Of a DNA stretch of 64,000 nucleotides, positions 44,143 through 51,392 are shown piece by piece (the first letter of the stretch is position 1; every line of letters starts with the position of its first letter). The DNA is from Pseudomonas sp. CC120222-01a. Lineage in GTDB: Bacteria; Pseudomonadota; Gammaproteobacteria; Pseudomonadales; Pseudomonadaceae. Position numbers and translations under genes: made by a program. The stretch lies in NCBI RefSeq assembly GCF_003097235.1, contig NZ_QEQQ01000023.1:1-64000 (forward strand), written 5' to 3'. The notes beneath the pieces were generated by a model. It worked only from the letters and a program-made list of their open reading frames with translations. It was not told where the DNA came from and did no database searches.

Positions 44143-44283
44143 GGTCCCTCCGGTAGCTGGGAGCAGCTGCAAGCCACAAGCTTCAGGCTGCAGGAAAGAG
44201 CAGCCACCGCTGCTGCAAGCTACGGCGCCGGGCTTGCGCCCGGCGCTGGGCAGCTTGAAGCGTGCGGCTTGTAGCTTGCCGCT
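44143..44283. repeat. Hairpin-rich spacer between prkA and yeaH
   Basis: The 141-bp spacer contains repeated AGCTTGNAGC/GCAAGCT-type words and a strong 9-bp hairpin (GCGCCGGGC at 44225-44233, GCCCGGCGC at 44238-44246, loop TTGC). Such AGCTGCAAGCTTCAAGCT-like sequence is a recurrent intergenic repeat type in pseudomonads. It may lower the level of yeaH-ycgB mRNA relative to prkA. Confidence 0.6.
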
Positions 44284-46206
44284 TTATTGCGATTTCCTGA
44301 CCCGCAGGTACCATTCCGACAGCAGGCGCACCTGTTTGTCGGTGTAGCCACGCTCCACCATCCGCGTGACGAAGTCGTTGTGCTTCTGTTGGTCCTCCTT
44401 GCTGGCCTTGGCGTTGAAGCTGATGACCGGCAGCAGGTCCTCGGTGTTGGAGAACATTTTCTTCTCGATCACCACCCGCAGCTTCTCGTAGCTGAGCCAG
44501 CTCGGGTTCTTGCCATTGTTGTTGGCACGGGCGCGCAGCACGAAGTTGACGATTTCGTTGCGGAAGTCCTTCGGATTGCTGATGCCTGCCGGTTTCTCGA
44601 TCTTTTCCAGCTCTTCGTTGAGGGCGATGCGGTTGAGGATCTCGCCGGTCTCCGGGTCGCGGTATTCCTGGTCCTGGATCCAGAAGTCGGCGTACAGCAC
44701 ATAGCGGTCGAAGATGTTCTGGCCGTATTCGCTGTAGGACTCGAGGTAGGCAGTCTGGATCTCCTTGCCGATGAACTCGATGTAGCGCGGTGCCAGGTAC
44801 TCCTTCAGGTAGCGCAGGTAGCGCTCGCGCACTTCGGCCGGGAACTGTTCCTGCTCGATCTGCTGTTCCAGCACATACAGCAGGTGCACCGGGTTGGCTG
44901 CCACTTCATGTGGGTCGAAGTTGAACACCTTGGAGAGGATCTTGAAGGCGAAGCGGGTCGACAGGCCGTTCATGCCTTCGTCGACGCCGGCCGCATCGCG
45001 GTACTCCTGGATCGACTTGGCTTTCGGGTCGGTGTCCTTGAGATTTTCGCCGTCGTAGACGCGCATCTTCGAGTAGATGTTGGAGTTTTCCGGCTCTTTG
45101 AGGCGCGACAGCACGGTGAACTGGGCAAGCATCTTCAGTGTGTCGGGCGCGCAATGGGCCTTGGCCAGCGAGCTGTTGACCAGCAACTTGTCGTAGATCT
45201 TGATCTCATCGCTGACGCGCAGGCAGTACGGTACCTTGACGATGTAGATCCGGTCGATGAACGCCTCGTTGTTCTTGTTGTTGCGGAAGGTGTGCCACTC
45301 CGATTCGTTGGAGTGGGCCAGCAGGATACCGGTGTAGGGAATGGCCCCAAGGCCCTCGGTGCTGTTGTAGTTGCCTTCCTGGGTAGCGGTGAGCAAGGGG
45401 TGCAAGACCTTGATCGGCGCCTTGAACATTTCGACGAACTCCATCAGGCCCTGGTTGGCCCGGCACAGTGCGCCCGAGTAGCTGTAGGCATCGGCGTCGT
45501 TCTGCGGGAATTCTTCGAGCTTGCGGATATCGACCTTACCGACCAGCGCAGAGATGTCCTGGTTGTTCTCGTCACCTGGTTCGGTCTTGGCGATGGCAAT
45601 CTGGTTGAGGATCGAGGGGTACAGCTTCACTACCCTGAACTTGCTGATATCACCGCCGAATTCCTGCAGGCGCTTGGTGGCCCAGGGCGACATGATGGTG
45701 TTCAGGTAGCGCCGCGAGATGCCGTACTCTTCCTCGAGAATGGCCCCGTCTTCAGTGGCATTGAACAAGCCCAAGGGTGACTCGAATACCGGCGAGCCCT
45801 TGATGGCGTAGAAAGGTACCTTCTCCATCAGCTGCTTGAGTTTCTCGGCCAGCGACGATTTACCGCCGCCTACCGGGCCCAGCAGATAGAGGATCTGTTT
45901 CTTCTCTTCCAGGCCTTGGGCGGCATGGCGGAAGTACGAAACGATCTGGTCGATGCACTCTTCCATGCCATGGAAGTCGGCAAAGGCCGGATACCGGCGA
46001 ATGACCTTGTTGGAGAATATTCGCGACAGCCTGGAGTTGGTAGAGGTGTCGATCAGTTCTGGCTCACCGATGGCCAGCAACAGCCGTTCAGCCGCCGATG
46101 CGTAGGCACTGCGATCCTCTTTGCACAGCTCGAGGTACTCCTGCAGCGAGAGTTCTTCCTGGCGCGTAGACTCGAAGCGTTGTTGGAAGTGGCTAAAAAT
46201 ACTCAT
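44284..46206 (-). CDS. PrkA/YeaG family serine protein kinase
   Basis: The 640-aa protein has an AAA+-like N-terminal module with Walker A GPVGGGKSS at residues 110-118 and a C-terminal PrkA kinase-like domain. Members autophosphorylate and act in stress and nutrient-limitation responses. It is the first gene of the prkA-yeaH-ycgB module. The 284-bp gap upstream has no gene; it holds a TATACA at 46291-46286 (minus strand), a possible -10, and a 14-bp palindrome. Confidence 0.93.
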   Translation of the reverse strand: MSIFSHFQQRFESTRQEELSLQEYLELCKEDRSAYASAAERLLLAIGEPELIDTSTNSRLSRIFSNKVIRRYPAFADFHGMEECIDQIVSYFRHAAQGLEEKKQILYLLGPVGGGKSSLAEKLKQLMEKVPFYAIKGSPVFESPLGLFNATEDGAILEEEYGISRRYLNTIMSPWATKRLQEFGGDISKFRVVKLYPSILNQIAIAKTEPGDENNQDISALVGKVDIRKLEEFPQNDADAYSYSGALCRANQGLMEFVEMFKAPIKVLHPLLTATQEGNYNSTEGLGAIPYTGILLAHSNESEWHTFRNNKNNEAFIDRIYIVKVPYCLRVSDEIKIYDKLLVNSSLAKAHCAPDTLKMLAQFTVLSRLKEPENSNIYSKMRVYDGENLKDTDPKAKSIQEYRDAAGVDEGMNGLSTRFAFKILSKVFNFDPHEVAANPVHLLYVLEQQIEQEQFPAEVRERYLRYLKEYLAPRYIEFIGKEIQTAYLESYSEYGQNIFDRYVLYADFWIQDQEYRDPETGEILNRIALNEELEKIEKPAGISNPKDFRNEIVNFVLRARANNNGKNPSWLSYEKLRVVIEKKMFSNTEDLLPVISFNAKASKEDQQKHNDFVTRMVERGYTDKQVRLLSEWYLRVRKSQ

Positions 46207-46422
46207 GACGTCACCTCGCTCGATACGTGGAGACGACGCCGGATCAGTCAGCTGATGCTGGCATGCAACCGGGTTCGCCGATTGCTGTATACCCCCCAGA
46301 ACACCCTGTAACGCTACCGATGACCCGCACGCCGGTGTACCGGCTCTCCCCTTTTTCTGGATGGCCTGCGCTTAAGAATAGTTGGTTATCCGCAAGATCA
46401 AGGGCGGGCGGCGGAGAAGTTG

Positions 46423-46436
46423 CGAACGACCGTTCG
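46423..46436. promoter_or_regulatory. Perfect 14-bp palindrome upstream of prkA
   Basis: CGAACGACCGTTCG is a CGAACG inverted repeat around a 2-bp centre. It resembles operators of TetR-family regulators. It lies 216 bases before the prkA start and 55 bases after the glpE stop. The regulator is unknown. Confidence 0.4.
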
Positions 46437-46450
46437 TCAGGTGGGGTGCG

Positions 46451-46471
46451 AGCCCGCGTGGGGCGCGGGCT
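46451..46471 (-). terminator. GC hairpin after glpE
   Basis: AGCCCGCG and CGCGGGCT form an 8-bp stem with a 5-base loop, 20 bases beyond the glpE stop. No T run follows the stem on the minus strand; the T-rich tract lies before it. Confidence 0.5.
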
Positions 46472-46490
46472 GCAGTAAAAATGAAAAAAA

Positions 46491-46820
46491 TTATTCGGCG
46501 GTGCCCTGGGCGGTCTCGGCCGGGTAGGTGGTACGCCACAGTTCGAAGCCGCCATCGACGCTGTACACGTCGGAGAAGCCCTGGCCGACCAGGTAGGCGG
46601 CTGCGCTCTGGCTGGAATTGCCGTGGTAGCAGACCACCAGGGTCGGGGCATCCAGGTCGGCATTGCGGATGAACTCGGCGACCGAGTGGTTATCCAGATG
46701 CTTGGCGCCGGTGATGTGGCCGGCGGCGAAGGCTTGCGAGTCGCGAATGTCGACGACTACCGCACCTTGCGCGCGCAGGGCCAGGGCCTGCTCGGGAGGG
46801 ATGCGCTTGAATTCGCTCAT
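46491..46820 (-). CDS. glpE: Thiosulfate sulfurtransferase GlpE
   Basis: The 109-aa single-domain rhodanese has its active-site cysteine C64 in VVCYHGNSS. It transfers sulfur from thiosulfate to cyanide or thioredoxin in vitro. It follows apaH by 14 bases, so it is the promoter-distal end of the lptD-surA-pdxA-rsmA-apaG-apaH run. Confidence 0.92.
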   Translation of the reverse strand: MSEFKRIPPEQALALRAQGAVVVDIRDSQAFAAGHITGAKHLDNHSVAEFIRNADLDAPTLVVCYHGNSSQSAAAYLVGQGFSDVYSVDGGFELWRTTYPAETAQGTAE

Positions 46821-46834
46821 GGGTACGGTTCTCT

Positions 46835-47701
46835 TCAGGGTTGATCGATCAGTGTAGTGGCTTGTGGCGGCGGGCGGACATGACCGTCGTCGGTGCAGTC
46901 ACAGCGGTGGTATTCGCCGCTATCGACGTTGTACAGGGTCATGGCACCGCCCCACACGCAGCCGGTGTCGAGGGCGATGATGCCGGGTTCGTTGACCTGG
47001 CCTTGGAGAGCAGCCCAGTGGCCGAAGATGATCTTCACGTGGCGCGAGCGGCGGTCCTTGTGTGCATACCAGGGCTTGTAGCCTTTGGGTGCGGTGTCCA
47101 GGCCTTCCTTGCTCTTGAGGTCGAGCTTGCCTGCCGCGGTGCAGAAGCGCATGCGCGTGAGGTAGTTGGTGATCACTCGCAAACGTTCCACGCCAGTGAG
47201 GCTCTTGCTCCACTTGTTCGGCTCGTTGCCGTACATGCCATCCAGAAAAGGTTGCAGGCGATTGTCGTCACGCAGTACCTGTTCGACTTCGCCGGCCAGC
47301 TGGAGTGCTTGGCCAAGGGTCCACTGAGGCGGAATGCCGGCATGGACCAGGGCGATGCCACGAGGCTCGTCGTAATGCAGCAGCTTCTGCTGGCGCAGCC
47401 AGTCGAACAGTTGGTCAGCATCCGGTGCTTCGATGATCTCGCGCAGCGTGTCGCTTTTCTTCAGACGCTCGACGTTGTGCCAGACGGCCAGCAGGTGCAG
47501 GTCGTGGTTACCCAGCACGCACACCAGCGATTGGCGGATCGAATAGAGGTAACGCAGCGTTTCCAGCGACTCGGGGCCACGGTTGACCAGGTCGCCGACC
47601 AGCCACAGGCGGTCGACCGCCGGGTTGAAGTTGACTCGTTCGAGCAGGCACTTGAGCGGCCCCAGGCAGCCTTGCAGGTCTCCGACGGCATAGGTGGCCA
47701 T
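46835..47701 (-). CDS. apaH: Bis(5'-nucleosyl)-tetraphosphatase, symmetrical, ApaH
   Basis: The 288-aa metallophosphatase splits Ap4A into two ADP and can also remove Np4 RNA caps. Metal-binding motifs are GDLQGC, GDLVNRGP and GNHD in the first 70 residues. The start shares one base with the apaG stop (TGATG). Confidence 0.96.
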   Translation of the reverse strand: MATYAVGDLQGCLGPLKCLLERVNFNPAVDRLWLVGDLVNRGPESLETLRYLYSIRQSLVCVLGNHDLHLLAVWHNVERLKKSDTLREIIEAPDADQLFDWLRQQKLLHYDEPRGIALVHAGIPPQWTLGQALQLAGEVEQVLRDDNRLQPFLDGMYGNEPNKWSKSLTGVERLRVITNYLTRMRFCTAAGKLDLKSKEGLDTAPKGYKPWYAHKDRRSRHVKIIFGHWAALQGQVNEPGIIALDTGCVWGGAMTLYNVDSGEYHRCDCTDDGHVRPPPQATTLIDQP

Positions 47702-48081
47702 CAGTGCAGCGCTCCAGGGACCGCAAGGCGGAAGGGTGCGATGTCGGCGTCGAAACGCTTGCCGTCTTCGGCGAACATTTCGTAGCTGCCCTGCATGGTG
47801 CCGACGCGTGTGCTGATCACCGCGCCGCTGCTGTAGGTATGGCTCTGGCCGGGCTCGATGGTCGGCTGCTGGCCAACTACGCCGGCACCGCGCACTTCCT
47901 CGACTTCGCCATCACCGTTGGTGATCAACCAGTGGCGTGACAGCAGCTTGGCTTTGACCGAGCCATTGTTTTGCACGGTGATGGTGTAGGCGAAGGCGAA
48001 GCGACTGCTTTCTGGGTCGGATTGGTCTTTCAGGTAACGGGTCACGACGCTGACGTCGATCTGATAGCGAGGGTCGGACAT
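47701..48081 (-). CDS. apaG: ApaG, Co2+/Mg2+ efflux-associated protein
   Basis: The 126-aa single beta-sandwich protein has the conserved GxGxxG-like stretch VRGAGVVGQQPTIEPG followed by Y.SG. Its role is unclear; E. coli mutants show altered cobalt tolerance. The start at MSDPRY is the family start; the frame extends nine codons further. It is coupled to apaH by a one-base overlap. Confidence 0.95.
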   Translation of the reverse strand: MSDPRYQIDVSVVTRYLKDQSDPESSRFAFAYTITVQNNGSVKAKLLSRHWLITNGDGEVEEVRGAGVVGQQPTIEPGQSHTYSSGAVISTRVGTMQGSYEMFAEDGKRFDADIAPFRLAVPGALH

Positions 48082-48182
48082 GCAAGGGCCTTGGGCGAAC
48101 TGACGCAATAATGCAGTCTAGGCCATTGGGAGGGGGGAGGGCCAGCGGTGTGGGGGATCGGGAGATTTGTGCTGTCAGTGCC

Positions 48183-48276
48183 GGCCCCTTCGCGAGCAAG
48201 CCCGCTCCCACAAGGACCGCACAGATTTCTGGGGTTGTGCAATTTCTGTGGGAGCGAGCTTGCCCGCGAAAGGGCC
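48183..48276. repeat. REP pair between rsmA and apaG
   Basis: Inverted 30-bp arms at 48183-48212 and 48247-48276 differ at three positions. They carry the GTGGGAGCGAGCTTGCCCGCGAA variant of the REP. The pair sits 13 bases beyond the rsmA stop, inside an otherwise tight operon, and may modulate apaGH levels. Confidence 0.85.
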
Positions 48277-48289
48277 AGTGCAGGCGAAA

Positions 48290-49090
48290 TCAGGCTTGCT
48301 GGTCGGCCAGCTTATCAGCCAGGCGCACGAAGGCCGCGAGGTCGAGCTGTTCAGGGCGCAGGCTGCCATCCACGCCAGCGGCTTCGATGGCGGCGCTGTC
48401 GAGCAGCCCCTTCATCGTGTTGCGCAGGGTCTTGCGACGCTGGTTGAACGCTTCGCGCACTACCTGCTCCAGCAACCGTGCATCCTTGGCCGGGTGCGGT
48501 AGCACTTCGTGCGGCACCAGGCGCACGATCGCCGAGTCGACCTTCGGTGGCGGGTTGAACGCGCCCGGGCCGACGTTGAACAGGTGTTCCACACGGCAGT
48601 GGTACTGCACCATGATCGACAGGCGACCCCAATCACCACCGCCTGGGCCTGCCGCCATGCGCTCGACCACTTCCTTCTGCAGCATGAAGTGCATGTCCCG
48701 GATCAGCCCGGCGTGGCTGAGCAGGTGGAAGATCAGCGGGGTGGAGATGTTGTAAGGCAGGTTGCCGACCACCTTCAGGCTGCGCGGCGGTACGCCCAGC
48801 TGGTTGAAGTCGAATTTCAGCGCATCACCCTGGTGCAGGCGGAAATTGCTGCGGCCAGCGAACTTGTGCTGGAGGATCGGTACCAGGTCCTTGTCCAGTT
48901 CGACGACGTCCAGTTGTGCGCCGCTGCCCAGCAGGCCCTCGGTGAGGGCGCCCTGGCCCGGGCCGATTTCCAGCAGGTGTTCGCCAGCCTTGGCGTTGAT
49001 GGCGCGCAGGATGCGGTCGATGATGCCCGCATCGTGCAGGAAGTTCTGGCCGAAGCGCTTGCGCGCCCGGTGTTGGTATTGCTCGTTCAT
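48290..49090 (-). CDS. rsmA: 16S rRNA dimethyladenosine transferase RsmA (KsgA)
   Basis: The 266-aa SAM-dependent enzyme dimethylates two adjacent adenosines near the 3' end of 16S rRNA (A1518, A1519). Motif I LEIGPGQGALTEGL and the catalytic NLPYNIS are present. The ATG overlaps the pdxA stop by four bases. The symbol ksgA avoids confusion with the unrelated RNA-binding RsmA protein that RsmY titrates. Confidence 0.97.
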   Translation of the reverse strand: MNEQYQHRARKRFGQNFLHDAGIIDRILRAINAKAGEHLLEIGPGQGALTEGLLGSGAQLDVVELDKDLVPILQHKFAGRSNFRLHQGDALKFDFNQLGVPPRSLKVVGNLPYNISTPLIFHLLSHAGLIRDMHFMLQKEVVERMAAGPGGGDWGRLSIMVQYHCRVEHLFNVGPGAFNPPPKVDSAIVRLVPHEVLPHPAKDARLLEQVVREAFNQRRKTLRNTMKGLLDSAAIEAAGVDGSLRPEQLDLAAFVRLADKLADQQA

Positions 49091-50076
49091 GGTCGGTTCT
49101 CGGCCATCTGGTAGGCGGTTTCCAGGGCGACGCGCAGGCTGCCGGTGTCGACCTTGCCGCTGCCGGCCAGGTCAAGGGCGGTGCCGTGGTCGACCGATGT
49201 GCGGATGATCGGCAGGCCCAGGGTCACGTTGACGGCAGCGCCAAAGCCTTTGTACTTGAGTACGGGCAGGCCCTGGTCATGGTACATCGCCAGCACCGCG
49301 TCGCAGTGCTCCAGATATTTGGGGGTAAACAGGGTATCGGCCGGCAGCGGGCCGCGCAGGTCCATGCCTTCGTTACGCAGGCGGGCCAGCGTTGGCTCGA
49401 TGATGTCGATTTCTTCGCGGCCAAGATGGCCGCCTTCTCCGGCATGCGGGTTAAGGCCGCAGACCAGGATGCGCGGGTTGGCGATGCCGAACTTGTCGCG
49501 CATGTCGGCGTGCAGGATACGGGTGACCCGCTCTACGCGCTCGGCAGTGATGGCGTCGGCAATGTCCCGCAGCGGCAGGTGCGTGGTCACCAAGGCTACG
49601 CGCAGGCCACGGGTGGCCAGCATCATCACGACTTGGGCGGTGCTGGTCAGGTCGGCAAGGAATTCGGTATGGCCGGAGAAGGCGATACCGCTTTCGTTGA
49701 TCACACCCTTGTGCACCGGCGCGGTGATCATCCCGGCAAATTGCCCGTCGAGGCAGCCTTGGCCGGCACGGGTCAGCGTTTCCAGCACGAATGCCGCATT
49801 GTCCTTGTCCAGCTGGCCTGGCACCACTGGCGCGGCCAAGGGGGTATCCCAGACGTACAGGCTGCCGGCAGGCGCAGGCTGGTCGGGCCATTGGCCTGGC
49901 ATAACCGGCAGCAGGCTGACGGCCAGCCCCAGCTGCGTGGCCCGCTCGGCGAGCAGGTCACGGCTGGTGATGGCAATCAGGGGATGGGGCTGGGCGTCGG
50001 CGGCGAGCAGCAGGCACAGGTCGGGGCCTATGCCGGCTGGTTCGCCGGGGGTGACGGCGAAGCGCAGGGGCTTCAC
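49087..50076 (-). CDS. pdxA: 4-hydroxythreonine-4-phosphate dehydrogenase PdxA
   Basis: The 329-aa NAD-dependent enzyme of pyridoxal phosphate synthesis begins with the family motif RFAVTPGEPAGIGPDL. Metal-binding histidines occur in ITAPVHKG and MYHDQGLPVLKYKGFG contexts. It overlaps both surA (upstream) and rsmA (downstream) by four bases. Confidence 0.96.
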   Translation of the reverse strand: MKPLRFAVTPGEPAGIGPDLCLLLAADAQPHPLIAITSRDLLAERATQLGLAVSLLPVMPGQWPDQPAPAGSLYVWDTPLAAPVVPGQLDKDNAAFVLETLTRAGQGCLDGQFAGMITAPVHKGVINESGIAFSGHTEFLADLTSTAQVVMMLATRGLRVALVTTHLPLRDIADAITAERVERVTRILHADMRDKFGIANPRILVCGLNPHAGEGGHLGREEIDIIEPTLARLRNEGMDLRGPLPADTLFTPKYLEHCDAVLAMYHDQGLPVLKYKGFGAAVNVTLGLPIIRTSVDHGTALDLAGSGKVDTGSLRVALETAYQMAENRP

Positions 50077-51392
50077 TGTGCGGCCTGGTCAGCGCCAGGC
50101 AGCTTGATTTCAACGTAGGCTTCGTCGCGGATCTGGCGCAGCCAGGTCTGCAGCTCTTCGTCGTACTTGCGGTTGCGCAGCACGTTCATGGCCTGTTGCT
50201 CACGCGCCTGCTCGGTGCTGTCGGTGGCACGGCGGCCCAGCACTTCAAGGACGTGCCAGCCGTACTGGGTCTTGAACGGTTTGGTCACCACACCTTGCTG
50301 GGCGTTGGCCATCTGCTCGCGGAACTCCGGTACCAGGCTGTTCGGGTCGACCCAGTTGAGGTCGCCGCCGTTGAGTGCAGAACCTGGGTCTTCCGAGAAG
50401 CTCTTCGCCAGCTCGCCGAAGTCTTCGCCGTTCTGGATGCGGTCGTACAGGCGCTCGGCCAGCTGTTTGGTGGCTGCTTCGCTGCGAATTTCGCTCGGCT
50501 TGATCAGGATGTGGCGGACATGCACTTCGTCACGCAGCACGTTCTCGCCGCCACCGCGCTTCTCCTCGAGCTTGAGGAGGATGAAGCCGTTGGGGATGCG
50601 AATTGGCTGGGTGATGTCGCCGACTGCCATGCTGCTGAGCATCTTGGCGAAGTCTGGTGGCAGCTGGGCCGCTTTACGCCAGCCCATTTCACCACCCTCA
50701 AGGGCGTTTTCGCTGGCCGAGTTGGCAATCGCTACCTGGCCGAAGTCGGCACCCTGGCGCAGTTGCTGGTACAGGTCGCCGACCTTGCGCGCAGCTTTCT
50801 GGATGTCGTCCGAGTTGGCGGCTTCCGGGGTCGGGATGAGGATGTTGGCCAGGCGGTACTCTTCCGACATCTGCATCTTGCCCATGTCCGAGGCGAGGAA
50901 GTTCTTCACTTCCTGCTCGGAAACCTGGATGCGCTCGGCAACGCGGCGCTGACGCACGCGGCTGATGATCATCTCGCGCTTGACCTGCTCACGGGCGTCG
51001 TCGAACGACAGGCCATCATGGGCGAGGGCGGCGCGGAACTGCTCCAGGGACATGCCATTGCGCTGGGCAATGGTGCCGATGGCCTGGTTCAGCTCTTCGT
51101 CGGTGATGCGGATGCCCGAACGTTCGCCAATCTGCAGCTGCAGGTTCTCGACGATCAGGCGTTCCAGTACCTGCTGCTCCAGCGCGCCGGACGGCGGCAC
51201 ACCGCCGCCGCGCTTGGCGATGGTCTGCTGCACCTCGTGGACACGCTGGTCCAGTTGGCTCTGCATGACCACGTCGTTGTCGACGATGGCCACCACGCGG
51301 TCGATGGGTTGTACCGCGGCATGCACCGCGCCACTCAGCAATGCAGCGCCCAGCAACACCGGGCGCAGTCGATCAATAAGCTTGGTCTTCAC
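50073..51392 (-). CDS. surA: Periplasmic peptidyl-prolyl isomerase and chaperone SurA
   Basis: The 439-aa protein has a signal peptide ending near residue 25 (SGAVHA), a SurA N-terminal chaperone domain and two parvulin-type rotamase domains (about 180-280 and 290-390). It escorts outer-membrane proteins, including LptD, to the Bam complex. Its start overlaps the lptD end by 20 bases, so the chaperone and one of its main clients are co-expressed. Confidence 0.96.
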   Translation of the reverse strand: MKTKLIDRLRPVLLGAALLSGAVHAAVQPIDRVVAIVDNDVVMQSQLDQRVHEVQQTIAKRGGGVPPSGALEQQVLERLIVENLQLQIGERSGIRITDEELNQAIGTIAQRNGMSLEQFRAALAHDGLSFDDAREQVKREMIISRVRQRRVAERIQVSEQEVKNFLASDMGKMQMSEEYRLANILIPTPEAANSDDIQKAARKVGDLYQQLRQGADFGQVAIANSASENALEGGEMGWRKAAQLPPDFAKMLSSMAVGDITQPIRIPNGFILLKLEEKRGGGENVLRDEVHVRHILIKPSEIRSEAATKQLAERLYDRIQNGEDFGELAKSFSEDPGSALNGGDLNWVDPNSLVPEFREQMANAQQGVVTKPFKTQYGWHVLEVLGRRATDSTEQAREQQAMNVLRNRKYDEELQTWLRQIRDEAYVEIKLPGADQAAQ

